A DNA stretch of 64,000 nt from Granulicella paludicola (GTDB lineage Bacteria > Acidobacteriota > Terriglobia > Terriglobales > Acidobacteriaceae), in NCBI RefSeq assembly GCF_025685545.1, contig NZ_JAGSYC010000026.1, positions 372,001 to 436,000 of the forward strand, read 5' to 3'. A program made the position numbers and the translations under genes. Positions 1 through 7,200 of this stretch are shown in pieces; position 1 is the first letter of the stretch, and each line of letters begins with the position of its first letter. The notes below the pieces were generated by a model. That model saw nothing but the letters and a program-made list of their open reading frames with translations, made no database searches and was not told the origin of the DNA.

Positions 1-368
1 TGGCCGCCTCGCTGTTACCCCGCAGCATCGTCTACAAGGAGTCCCTGCGCTACACCCTGCAAGCCCTCGCCCTCTACATCATCTTCAGCTTCATCCTTCC
101 TAACATTGGCCGTACTTCCCTTCGCTGGCTGGAGTGGAAGCCGCTGCGGTACCTCGGCTGGATCTCCTACGTCCTCTACCTCAGCCACGACTTCATCCTG
201 AACGTGCTTACGCGCCGCTGGCCGGACCGCTTCACCTTCACCGGTCCCCTGGCCTTCGTCCTCAGCCTCGCCTTCGCCACGGCTCTCCGGTACACCCTCG
301 AACTTCCCTTGCAGCGCGTCCGGGCCCGGTTGCGTCCGTCTTCACTTCCCGCGCCACAGTCCCAATAA
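1..368 (+). CDS. acyltransferase 3 family membrane protein, C-terminal end (partial)
   Basis: The reading frame is open from the window edge (codons in phase from base 3) to a TAA at 366-368, so only about the last 121 residues are present. They contain a hydrophobic helix (ALYIIFSFILPNI), the segment LGWISYVLYLSHDFIL and a final hydrophobic helix, followed by an Arg/Pro tail. The Y-x-LYLSH segment is typical of the last helices of acyltransferase-3 (OafA/YrhL-like) integral membrane enzymes, which transfer acyl groups to surface sugars. Two complete members of the same family lie at 21.3 and 29.7 kb. The family call is inferred from the C-terminus only; the catalytic N-terminal histidine lies outside the window. 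Confidence 0.7.
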   Translation, partial: AASLLPRSIVYKESLRYTLQALALYIIFSFILPNIGRTSLRWLEWKPLRYLGWISYVLYLSHDFILNVLTRRWPDRFTFTGPLAFVLSLAFATALRYTLELPLQRVRARLRPSSLPAPQSQ

Positions 369-468
369 TCTCCCGAATCCTGTAGACTTAGTGAGTCGAA
401 GAGCGGCCGGTCCGTTCCAGCAGCTGCCGTGATTTTCACTGTTATTGAGTCAGGAAAAGCCCTCCCCC

Positions 469-1521
469 ATGGTCAAGTTTCGTCGTAACACCTCGCTCCT
501 GTTTCTCTCCTCCTTCGTCCTGCTCAGCGGTTGCCACAAGGGCCCGCAGGATGGCGTCGTCGCTACTGTGAACGGTCGCCCCATTCAGCAGACTGAAGTC
601 GATAAGGTCTACGCGCAGCAGCTGGCATCCAACCCGCAGCAGCAGTCGCCCTCGCCCGATCAGTCCGACTCGCTGAAGCTGAACATCCTCAAGGAGCTGA
701 TCGGCGAAGAGATCGTCGAGCAGCGCGCGGCCAAGCAGAACCTTGTCGCCTCCGATGCCGATGTCGACGCGAAGATCGCCGAGATGAAGGCTCCCTACAC
801 CGAGGAGCAGTTCCAGGCGCGCCTCAAGGCCTCGAACCTCACCATCGACGAGCTCCGCCGCGACCTACGCCGCTCGCTCACCCAGACCAAGCTGCTCAAC
901 AAGGAGATCAACTCCAAGATCAGCGTCACCGACAGCGACGTGACCAACTACTACAACGCGCACAAGGCCGAGTTCAATCTTCGCGAGCCGCAGTATCACC
1001 TAGCCCAGATCCAGGTCACCGATCAAGGCTCTGCTCCCTCCGGCAACCTCCAGAACAACAAGGCCAACGGCGACGAAGATGCGCATAAGAAGATCCAGGC
1101 TCTGAAGAACCGCATCGATGCCGGCGAAGACTTCGGCCAGCTCGCAGCCATGTTCTCCGAACGCCAGGACACCGCTCCGAACCAGGGCGATATGGGCTTT
1201 GTGGCTGAGTCGCAGATGAAGGGCGACCCCGCAACCTACGAAGCTATCGTCAAGCTCAAGCCAGGTGAGACCACCGAAATCCTGCCACTGCTCGATGCCA
1301 ATACGCATAAGACTGCGGGTTATTCGATCTACAAACTCATCAGCAAGGACGCCGCCGGACAACGCGACCTCTCCGATCCCCGCGTCCAGCAGGCCATTCG
1401 CCAGCAGCTCCACGACAGCCGCTCCCAGCTGCTGACCGGCGCCTACTACGAGATGTTGCACGATCAGGCCAAGATCGAAAACTACCTCGCTGAAAAAATC
1501 TTCAAGGACGTAGCGAAGTAA
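469..1521 (+). CDS. SurA/PpiC-type peptidyl-prolyl cis-trans isomerase lipoprotein
   Basis: A 350-residue protein with a short basic N-terminus, a hydrophobic stretch and the lipobox LLSGC around residue 21, so it is probably a periplasm-facing lipoprotein. Residues about 30-160 look like a SurA N-terminal chaperone domain. Residues about 170-290 are a parvulin rotamase domain, with the segments LAQIQV, GEDFGQLAAMFSER and GDMGFV. Such foldases assist outer-membrane protein maturation. I prefer ATG 469 (AGGAAAA about 10 bases upstream); an in-frame TTG at 445 would add eight residues. Its TAA overlaps the next gene's ATG by one base (TAATG), suggesting translational coupling to the cytochrome gene. 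Confidence 0.85.
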   Translation: MVKFRRNTSLLFLSSFVLLSGCHKGPQDGVVATVNGRPIQQTEVDKVYAQQLASNPQQQSPSPDQSDSLKLNILKELIGEEIVEQRAAKQNLVASDADVDAKIAEMKAPYTEEQFQARLKASNLTIDELRRDLRRSLTQTKLLNKEINSKISVTDSDVTNYYNAHKAEFNLREPQYHLAQIQVTDQGSAPSGNLQNNKANGDEDAHKKIQALKNRIDAGEDFGQLAAMFSERQDTAPNQGDMGFVAESQMKGDPATYEAIVKLKPGETTEILPLLDANTHKTAGYSIYKLISKDAAGQRDLSDPRVQQAIRQQLHDSRSQLLTGAYYEMLHDQAKIENYLAEKIFKDVAK

Positions 1522-1922
1522 TGCAGGGGACAAGGGAGAGAGGAGTGAGGAAAGGTGCCTACTGCCGAACTCGTAGCGGCTTCGCCTTTGCTTTTCTCCT
1601 CTCTCCCCTAGCCTCCCTCCTCTGTAGTTGCCACTCCTACCCTCCGCCTACGCCGCTCAATCAGCTCACCACGCAGGAGAGCCGCGGCCACGAGGTCTTC
1701 GAGCAGCGCTGCTCGCTTTGCCACTATGATCGCCGCGACGACTCCCTGCATGGCCCGCCGCTGATCAGCGTCTTCAAGAAGCCGTATCTGCACTCCGGTG
1801 CGCCTGCCAACGACGCCCGCGTGACCGACACCATTCTGCGTGGCCACGGCATGATGCCCGCACAGCCCAACATCGAGTCGGACGACATCACCGATCTGCT
1901 CGCCTATCTGCACACGTTGTAA
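1521..1922 (+). CDS. small class I-type cytochrome c, exported
   Basis: A 133-residue protein with a basic N-terminus (several Arg/Lys), a hydrophobic segment FAFAFLLSPLASLLC that may end in a lipobox-like LLCSC, and one haem motif CSLCH near residue 68. The C-terminus has GMMPAQPNIESDDITDLLAYL, where a methionine in MMP is the likely sixth haem ligand, as in monohaem cytochrome c domains. It is presumably a periplasmic or membrane-anchored electron carrier. It starts inside the stop codon of the upstream foldase gene and is followed 12 bases later by a membrane protein gene, so the three look like one operon. The electron partner is unknown. Confidence 0.8.
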   Translation: MQGTRERGVRKGAYCRTRSGFAFAFLLSPLASLLCSCHSYPPPTPLNQLTTQESRGHEVFEQRCSLCHYDRRDDSLHGPPLISVFKKPYLHSGAPANDARVTDTILRGHGMMPAQPNIESDDITDLLAYLHTL

Positions 1923-1934
1923 GGAACCATCCGC

Positions 1935-2309
1935 ATGTCCGACACACCCCAGATTCCGCCCGTACGTCAGCCGCTGCTCCCCGGCATGGCGATGATCTGC
2001 GTCTTCCTTCTCTTGATTGCTATGATCAACGCCTTCGCAGCGCTGCGTGGACAGTTCGCTGGAGGGGTTGCCACCCGCTATAGCCTCTTCGGCGTCTGCA
2101 CCCTGATGATCATCGGCGTCTTCGGTCTGCTGCGCCTTAAGCGCTGGGGATGGTCGATCGTCACCGCAGGCTGTGCGCTCATGGCTGCGGGATACTTCTT
2201 TCTGTTTGTCCGCACGCATGCAGGTCCGTACATCGTGCAGGGCTTGTTCGATCTGCTGTTCTTCCTCTACCTCAGCCGGGAAGAAGTCCGCGAACGCCTC
2301 CGCAGCTAG
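1935..2309 (+). CDS. small integral membrane protein, unknown function
   Basis: A 124-residue protein preceded by AAGGA at a good distance from ATG 1935. It has about four hydrophobic segments: MAMICVFLLLIAMINAFAAL, a second near TRYSLFGVCTLMIIGVFGLL, WSIVTAGCALMAAGYFFLF, and a C-terminal one around IVQGLFDLLFFLYL. No catalytic motif or named family is recognised. It is the last gene of the foldase-cytochrome operon. Its TAG stop (2307-2309) is supplied by the left end of the palindromic repeat element described next. Confidence 0.7.
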   Translation: MSDTPQIPPVRQPLLPGMAMICVFLLLIAMINAFAALRGQFAGGVATRYSLFGVCTLMIIGVFGLLRLKRWGWSIVTAGCALMAAGYFFLFVRTHAGPYIVQGLFDLLFFLYLSREEVRERLRS

Positions 2310-2422
2310 AGCACTTCTCCCGAAGGTGTAGAGCAGGGATTTGGCTCTCAGCGGCGTTTTCCCCGATGAAAACGCCGCTGAACAACTCTTTCAAGATACC
2401 GATCATCGGGAGAAATGCTCTA
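2307..2422. repeat. palindromic MITE/REP-like element between converging genes
   Basis: Terminal inverted repeats of 17 bases (2307-2323 and 2406-2422) match except at one base (TAGAGCACTTCTCCCGA against its complement). In the middle is a perfect 12-bp hairpin, CAGCGGCGTTTT, with an 8-base loop (2349-2380). The element fills the whole gap between two converging genes. The TAG at its left edge ends the forward gene, and the complementary CTA at its right edge (2420-2422) ends the reverse gene. It carries no ORF. It probably acts as a two-way terminator, and its shape suggests a non-autonomous mobile repeat. No second copy was seen in this window. Confidence 0.8.
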
Positions 2423-2890
2423 GCCTGCCTTCCGAACCTTCGCAGCAGCCGCTTTCTTCGCCGCCTCCCGCTCCGCCAGCAACCGTCGCCGCTCCACGAT
2501 CAGCCGCTTCTGCTCCCGTTGAGGAAGCAGTAGCGCCCTACGCACCTTCGGCGGCAACTTGCCCAGCGTGATCGCATGAGCCGCCGTCAGTACCTTTTCC
2601 CACTCTGCATTCCGCAGCACGCCCCAGTGCTCCGCCGCGACCCAGTGGATGCGCGCCATGTACGGCGCAGGAATTGCCCCTTCCAGCTCCAGCAATTCAT
2701 TGAAGCGCTCCGGTCCAGCAGAGAAGGAAACCACGCCCTTCGACAGCCCCGAGCCAAGATCGAGCAGCACAAACATCTTGCCGCCAATCGCCTTGTCTCC
2801 CACCCAGAAGACGAGGTTATCCCCCCACTGCTGCGTCTCCACCACATGCGGCAGCGTCAGCAGAAAAGCCCGCGCTCGTTCGGCATCCAT
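2420..2890 (-). CDS. MmcQ/YjbR family protein
   Basis: A 156-residue protein matching the YjbR/MmcQ (CyaY-like fold) family: the N-terminal LTLPHVVETQQWGDNLVFWVGDK, then a GGKMFVLLDL strand, and AAEHWGVLRNAEW in the second half. Members adopt a double-wing DNA-binding-like fold, but their role is not settled. The last 45 residues are an unusual Arg/Lys/Ala-rich helix (VRRALLLPQREQKRLIVERR onward, ending KKAAAAKVRKAG), which may bind nucleic acid. The stop codon lies inside the neighbouring palindromic element. Confidence 0.8.
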   Translation of the reverse strand: MDAERARAFLLTLPHVVETQQWGDNLVFWVGDKAIGGKMFVLLDLGSGLSKGVVSFSAGPERFNELLELEGAIPAPYMARIHWVAAEHWGVLRNAEWEKVLTAAHAITLGKLPPKVRRALLLPQREQKRLIVERRRLLAEREAAKKAAAAKVRKAG

Positions 2891-2935
2891 GCGCCCGAGT
2901 ATATCGCTCGCTCCTGACAGAAACTGTCAGGAACC

Positions 2936-3151
2936 TTAGTCGTGCCCCGTCTTCTCGCGCTTGCTCGCCGCAGCCGCCTTGCTGTCTGCACGTTTCTCCG
3001 TGGCCGTCTGCTTCGCCTTCGGTTCACAGCTACCCTTGGCTCCGGCCTTCGTGCCCGGAACCCGCTTGAAGCCCGGCCAGCAAGCCTGACCACCACTCTT
3101 CTTCGCTGAGCTCTTCTTAGAGCTTTTCTTTGCTGCCTTCTTCGTCGCCAT
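2936..3151 (-). CDS. small lysine-rich protein with CWPGFKRVPGTKAGAKGSC motif
   Basis: About 71 residues. The N-terminus is a Lys/Ser-rich run (MATKKAAKKSSKKSSAKK), the centre carries CWPGFKRVPGTKAGAKGSC with two cysteines 18 positions apart, and the C-terminus is again Lys/Ala/Arg rich. The central motif resembles one I have seen in short hypothetical proteins of unrelated bacteria. Its function is unknown; basic flanks make nucleic-acid binding plausible. ATG 3151 is preferred; an in-frame GTG at 3157 would add two residues. Confidence 0.6.
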   Translation of the reverse strand: MATKKAAKKSSKKSSAKKSGGQACWPGFKRVPGTKAGAKGSCEPKAKQTATEKRADSKAAAASKREKTGHD

Positions 3152-3205
3152 CCCCACTTAGACAGCAACATCCCGATCGACAGCCATCACCACGCGAACT
3201 CCGTT

Positions 3206-3616
3206 TCATCGCAGTCGTAAACGGATGGGTCCTTTTGCAGTAGAACCATCGACGACCCGCCCACCCTGCACGATCACCAGCTTTCCCTCCGCGACCAGCC
3301 TTCGCGCAGCCGACCGTGCTGGCTCCATTAACGGCTCCCAGGCGGCTCTCTCCTCACCTGGAGCCACCGCCCGCGCCGCTTCACTCGGGCAGATTGTCTT
3401 GCCCGCCCCTCGCTCCACCAGCAATCGCAGGATCGTCTGCTCCAGCTCACGATCCTGCTCGGACACCTTGGCCCCGCGACACCTGTCGCTGCAATACTTC
3501 ACGGCGTCCCAGTTCTTCGCCCAACTCTTGCGCCACTCCATCGTGCGGCCACATGCAGCGCACACCTTGGGCTCGCGTCCCGCCTCCACCTCGCGTTTGT
3601 GAACCTTATCCGGCAA
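3206..3616 (-). CDS. DUF2256-DUF3253 fusion protein
   Basis: A 136-residue protein. Residues about 15-50 are a DUF2256 zinc-ribbon-like segment: [20 protein letters not shown] followed by VKYCSDRCR, giving two Cys pairs that could bind zinc. Residues about 58-136 match DUF3253, a small winged-helix-like domain: [20 protein letters not shown], then [20 protein letters not shown]. The two domains are often separate proteins and here are joined. The function is unknown; a nucleic-acid or cofactor-related role is only a guess. The gene is divergent from tyrS. Confidence 0.75.
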   Translation of the reverse strand: MPDKVHKREVEAGREPKVCAACGRTMEWRKSWAKNWDAVKYCSDRCRGAKVSEQDRELEQTILRLLVERGAGKTICPSEAARAVAPGEERAAWEPLMEPARSAARRLVAEGKLVIVQGGRVVDGSTAKGPIRLRLR

Positions 3617-3712
3617 GCAGGCACCTCAGCCTTTCAAGCATCCATCAGAATCCCCGCCAGGCCGAATCTCAGCCGAGCCGAGCATCTATACTTTTCTTTG
3701 ACGCTATCCATC

Positions 3713-5026
3713 ATGCCCACAGACACGCAAACCGCTTCCCTCCCAGTACCCTTTCTTTCGGTGCCATTTCTTCCGGTGAAAGACCAGCTCGACCTCATCA
3801 CCAAGGGCGCAGCCGAGATTATTCCCCCTGCCGCCGCCTCCGCGCCTGAGGCCCTCGCCGCTCGCCTCGAAGAATCCCGCAAGTCCGGCAAGCCCCTGCG
3901 CATCAAGGCAGGCTTCGATCCCACCGCGCCCGATCTCCACCTCGGCCACACGGTGCTGATGCGCAAACTGAAGCATTTTCAGCAGCTCGGCCACACCGTC
4001 ATCTTCCTCATCGGCGATTCCACCGCGCTCATCGGCGACCCCACCGGCAAGAATGTCACGCGCAAGCCACTGACCCGCGCCGAGATCGACGCCAATGCCG
4101 AGACCTACAAGGAACAGGTCTTCAAGATCCTCGACCGCGACAAGACCGAGGTCCGTTACAACTCCGAGTGGCTCGACAAGCTTGGCTTCGAGGGCATGAT
4201 CCGTCTCGCTGCCAAATTCACCGTCTCGCAGATGCTCGAACGGGAAGACTTCCATAAGCGCTTCCAGGACGAGCAGCCCATCAGCGTCCACGAGCTCCTC
4301 TACCCGATGGCGCAGGGCTACGACTCCGTCGCCCTCGAGTGCGACGTCGAGCTCGGCGGCACCGACCAGAAGTTCAACCTGATGCGCGGCCGCGACCTGC
4401 AGCGCGACGCAGGCCAGAAGCCGCAGATCATTCTCATGACGCCCATCCTCGAAGGTCTCGACGGCGTACAGAAGATGTCCAAATCGCTCGGCAACGCCAT
4501 CGGCATCAAGGAGCCGCCGACCGAGATGTACGGCAAGCTGATGAGCATCAACGACGAGCTGATGTGGAAGTACTGGACCTACCTTACCGATCTCCCGCAG
4601 AGCGAAATCGACGCTATGAAGTCCCGCGTCGCCAACGGAGAACTGCACCCCATGCAGGCCAAGAAAGATCTGGCCCACAGCATCACGGCAGACTTCCACT
4701 CCAAGGCAGACGCCGACCAAGCCGCAGAAAACTGGGCGACGCAGTTCCAGCAAAAAGGCGTAGCCGAAGACCTTCCCGAGGTGTCTGTAGCGCTCGCAGC
4801 AGAAGGTCTCGCTGCCGTCGACGGCGCTGGCCTACGCATCGCCAAGCTCCTGCAGCTAGCCGGGCTCGCAGCCTCCGCTGGCGAGGCCACCCGCAAGCTC
4901 GCTGAAAACGCCGTCTCCGTCAACGGAGACAAGTTCAGCGGCAAGACCCTCACACGAGCGGAGCTGGGCGAGTCGCCGACGCTGCGTCTCGGCAAGAAGC
5001 AAGTAAGAATAAAGTGGACTGAGTAG
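3713..5026 (+). CDS. tyrS: tyrosyl-tRNA synthetase
   Basis: Cytoplasmic enzyme charging tRNA-Tyr with tyrosine and ATP. The 437 residues contain the class I signature [17 protein letters not shown] (HIGH region, residues about 75-90), a tyrosine/ATP pocket with [17 protein letters not shown], the KMSKSLGN loop near residue 260, and a C-terminal S4 RNA-binding domain ([16 protein letters not shown]). The HLGH/KMSKS arrangement fits the TyrZ-like subgroup. ATG 3713 is chosen because the longer upstream frame (TTG at 3599) would overlap the start of the divergent gene and adds a non-conserved leader. The REP/RAYT unit begins five bases after its stop. Confidence 0.95.
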   Translation: MPTDTQTASLPVPFLSVPFLPVKDQLDLITKGAAEIIPPAAASAPEALAARLEESRKSGKPLRIKAGFDPTAPDLHLGHTVLMRKLKHFQQLGHTVIFLIGDSTALIGDPTGKNVTRKPLTRAEIDANAETYKEQVFKILDRDKTEVRYNSEWLDKLGFEGMIRLAAKFTVSQMLEREDFHKRFQDEQPISVHELLYPMAQGYDSVALECDVELGGTDQKFNLMRGRDLQRDAGQKPQIILMTPILEGLDGVQKMSKSLGNAIGIKEPPTEMYGKLMSINDELMWKYWTYLTDLPQSEIDAMKSRVANGELHPMQAKKDLAHSITADFHSKADADQAAENWATQFQQKGVAEDLPEVSVALAAEGLAAVDGAGLRIAKLLQLAGLAASAGEATRKLAENAVSVNGDKFSGKTLTRAELGESPTLRLGKKQVRIKWTE

Positions 5027-5030
5027 TCAT

Positions 5031-5608
5031 GCTTTGAAGGGGCGGGGCTTCAGCCCCGCCGTTAGCTGCCCAAGAAAAGAAAGGGGCTTCAGCCCCAGAG
5101 GGAACGGATGCGCCCCAGCAGAGAACTCTTCCGGCAAGCCGACCAGACCTACTTCGTTACCTTCCAGACTTCTGGTCGCCAATGCTTCTTTAGAAATGAG
5201 CGATGGTCTACGCTCTTCCTAGGCACCTTAGCGCGCTACGAAGAACAGACTCACCTGCATGACTTCGTCATCATGCCTGACCACATTCATCTGCTCCTCA
5301 GTCAAACAGTCCCGCTTGAAAAAGCTGTCCAGCTGGTCAAAGTTGGTTTTTCCTTTGAGGCTCGCTGCGCCTTTGAGTGGAAGGGAGACATCTGGCAAGC
5401 AGGCTTCTCAGACCATAGAGTTCGCGACCTCGTCGATTGGGATCATCACTGCGAATACATACGCAAGAACGCTCTGTCGGCTCGTCCTGAAGGGCGCGCC
5501 ATCTGCGGGAAAGATTCGAGCCTTAACTTACAGCCGCTCCCTCAGTGGCTAAAGCCACAATTCAACCTGGGGGTGAATGGCGGGGCTGAAGCCCCGCCCC
5601 TTCAAAGC
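5031..5608. mobile_element. REP/RAYT unit with 30-bp perfect inverted ends
   Basis: The 30 bases at 5031-5060 are the exact reverse complement of 5579-5608. Each end contains a REP hairpin built on GGGGCTTCAGCCCC. A second REP hairpin lies inside each end: 5082-5096 (GGGGCTTCAGCCCC) and 5545-5558 (GTGGCTAAAGCCAC). Between them is a REP-associated tyrosine transposase gene. This is the usual layout of a RAYT-REP unit, which IS200-like enzymes are thought to move. A copy of the same end (GCTTTGAAGGG plus hairpin) without a transposase lies at 25641. Confidence 0.9.
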
Positions 5609-5683
5609 TGCTCGAATAAAGTGAGCGGTCACAACCAAAGTCTTTCCATCCAGCATCCACAACAAGACGGTGCCGGTTCCTGA
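5108..5683 (+). CDS. REP-associated tyrosine transposase (Y1/HUH type)
   Basis: A 191-residue protein of the Transposase IS200-like (Y1_Tnp) fold. The HUH metal site is visible as MPDHIHLLL around residue 60. IWQAGFSDHRVRD follows, and the candidate catalytic tyrosine is in HHCEYIRKNAL near residue 118. The N-terminal YFVTFQTSGRQCFF is typical of RAYT proteins. The C-terminal 50 residues are read through the right-hand REP (GGAEAPP), so the end of the protein is encoded by repeat DNA and may not be functional. All motifs of an active enzyme seem present. The family acts on single-stranded REP DNA. The next gene starts three bases after its stop. Confidence 0.88.
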   Translation: MRPSRELFRQADQTYFVTFQTSGRQCFFRNERWSTLFLGTLARYEEQTHLHDFVIMPDHIHLLLSQTVPLEKAVQLVKVGFSFEARCAFEWKGDIWQAGFSDHRVRDLVDWDHHCEYIRKNALSARPEGRAICGKDSSLNLQPLPQWLKPQFNLGVNGGAEAPPLQSCSNKVSGHNQSLSIQHPQQDGAGS

Positions 5684-5685
5684 CG

Positions 5686-7107
5686 ATGCCCCTGCGCACC
5701 GCGAACATCATCGGCTCCGGACCCAACGGCCTCGCCGCCGCTATCACCCTCGCCCAGCAGGGCGTCGCCGTCACGCTCTACGAGCGCAATCACCGCCTCG
5801 GCGGCGCCTGCTCCACCGCCGAGCTCACGCTCCCCGGCTTCCATCACGACCTCGGCTCCTCCGCCTACCCGCTCGGCATAGCCAGCCCGTTCTTCCGCAC
5901 ACTTCCGCTGGAACAGTACGGCCTGCGCTGGATACAGCCGGATGCCCCCGTCGCCCATCCGCTCGATGGTGGCGATGCAGTCGTGCAGGAGCAGAATCTT
6001 GCCGAGATGGCCACGCAGCTCTCCCGGCACGATGCCCGCGCCTGGCACACCCTCTTCGCCTCCACGGCCCACAACCTCCCCGCGCTTCTCGAAGATGTCA
6101 CCGGCCCACTCCTGCGCTTCCCTCACCACCCGTTTCTCACCGCACGCTTCGGTCTCCCCGCTCTGCTGCCCGCGCAAGCCCTTGCCAACCTCGCCTTCCA
6201 AGATGAGCGCAGCAAAGCGCTCTTCGCTGGCCTCGCCGCGCACTCGGTCCTGCCGCTGACGAACCTGTCCAGCGCCGCCGCCGCCCTGCTGCTCGGTGCC
6301 GCCGCCCACGCCAGCGGCTGGCCCATCCTCGCCGGAGGCGGCCAGTCGCTCACCAACGCTCTCGCCCAGCATCTGCAATCCCTTGGCGGCCAGATCGTCA
6401 CCGGCGTCGACGTCGAGCAACTGAGCCAACTCCCGCCCGCCGACGCTACCTTCTTCGATACCAGCGTCGAAGCCCTGATCCGCATCGCAGGCGACTCCCT
6501 GGTTCCCAGCTACGTGCAACGTCTCCGCAGCTTTCAACCCGGCCCCGGCATCTTCAAGGTCGACTACGCGCTCAGCCAGCCAATCCCCTGGGCCAACGCC
6601 GCCTGCGCACGGGCCGCCACCGTCCACCTCGGCGGCACCCTGGCCGAACTCGCCGCCTCGGAAGATGCCGCCTTCCATGGCCGCCACACCGACAAACCGT
6701 ACGTCCTCCTCGTCCAGCCCAGCCTCTTCGACGCCACACGCGCCCCAGCAGGCAAACACACAGCCTGGGCCTACTGCCACGTCCCCTGCGGCAGCAACGA
6801 CGACCGCACCCACATCATCGACTCCCAGATCGAGCGCTTCGCCCCCGGCTTCCGCGACTGCGTCCTCGCGCGTCACGCCAGCAACGCCGCCAGCCTCGCC
6901 CAGTGGAACCCCAACCTCATCGGCGGTGACATCTCCGGTGGTGCACTCACCCTGCCGCAACTGATCGCCCGCCCCACCATGAGCACCTACCGCACCAGCA
7001 ACCCCAGCCTCTACCTCTGCAGCGCCTCCACGCCACCCGGCGGAGGCGTCCACGGCATGTGCGGCCATAACGCTGCCAAAGCAGCACTGCAATCTTTGCG
7101 CCACTGA
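5686..7107 (+). CDS. phytoene-desaturase-like FAD-dependent oxidoreductase
   Basis: A 473-residue protein with an N-terminal dinucleotide-binding motif (NIIGSGPNGLAAAITLAQQG), an acidic strand end (LYERNHRLGGACSTAEL) and a C-terminal FAD-contact region LYLCSASTPPGGGVHGMCG. This pattern fits the CrtI/PYROXD2-like group of NAD(P)/FAD oxidoreductases. The substrate cannot be told from sequence, and no carotenoid genes are adjacent. No clear Shine-Dalgarno precedes ATG 5686. The RAYT unit just upstream may have separated the gene from its original promoter. Confidence 0.8.
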   Translation: MPLRTANIIGSGPNGLAAAITLAQQGVAVTLYERNHRLGGACSTAELTLPGFHHDLGSSAYPLGIASPFFRTLPLEQYGLRWIQPDAPVAHPLDGGDAVVQEQNLAEMATQLSRHDARAWHTLFASTAHNLPALLEDVTGPLLRFPHHPFLTARFGLPALLPAQALANLAFQDERSKALFAGLAAHSVLPLTNLSSAAAALLLGAAAHASGWPILAGGGQSLTNALAQHLQSLGGQIVTGVDVEQLSQLPPADATFFDTSVEALIRIAGDSLVPSYVQRLRSFQPGPGIFKVDYALSQPIPWANAACARAATVHLGGTLAELAASEDAAFHGRHTDKPYVLLVQPSLFDATRAPAGKHTAWAYCHVPCGSNDDRTHIIDSQIERFAPGFRDCVLARHASNAASLAQWNPNLIGGDISGGALTLPQLIARPTMSTYRTSNPSLYLCSASTPPGGGVHGMCGHNAAKAALQSLRH

Positions 7108-7132
7108 TAGCCCGATCGCGAACAAAATCGGG

Positions 7133-7161
7133 TTGACGCTCGTATATCGGATCATCAGAAT
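7133..7161 (+). promoter_or_regulatory. candidate sigma-70 promoter
   Basis: TTGACG at 7133-7138, a 17-base spacer, then CAGAAT at 7156-7161. The -35 box matches five of six consensus bases and the -10 box four of six. It sits in the short gap before the DoxX-like gene and just after the oxidoreductase stop. Prediction by eye only. Confidence 0.4.
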
Positions 7162-7200
7162 CAAGCCAAACCTCATCTCTCAGTGAAAGGTTCTTCCCCC

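Noticed and set aside
5629-7176. 515-codon reverse open frame
   Set aside because: Antisense to the FAD oxidoreductase gene; no domain pattern, Gly/Ala/Glu bias typical of a shadow frame.
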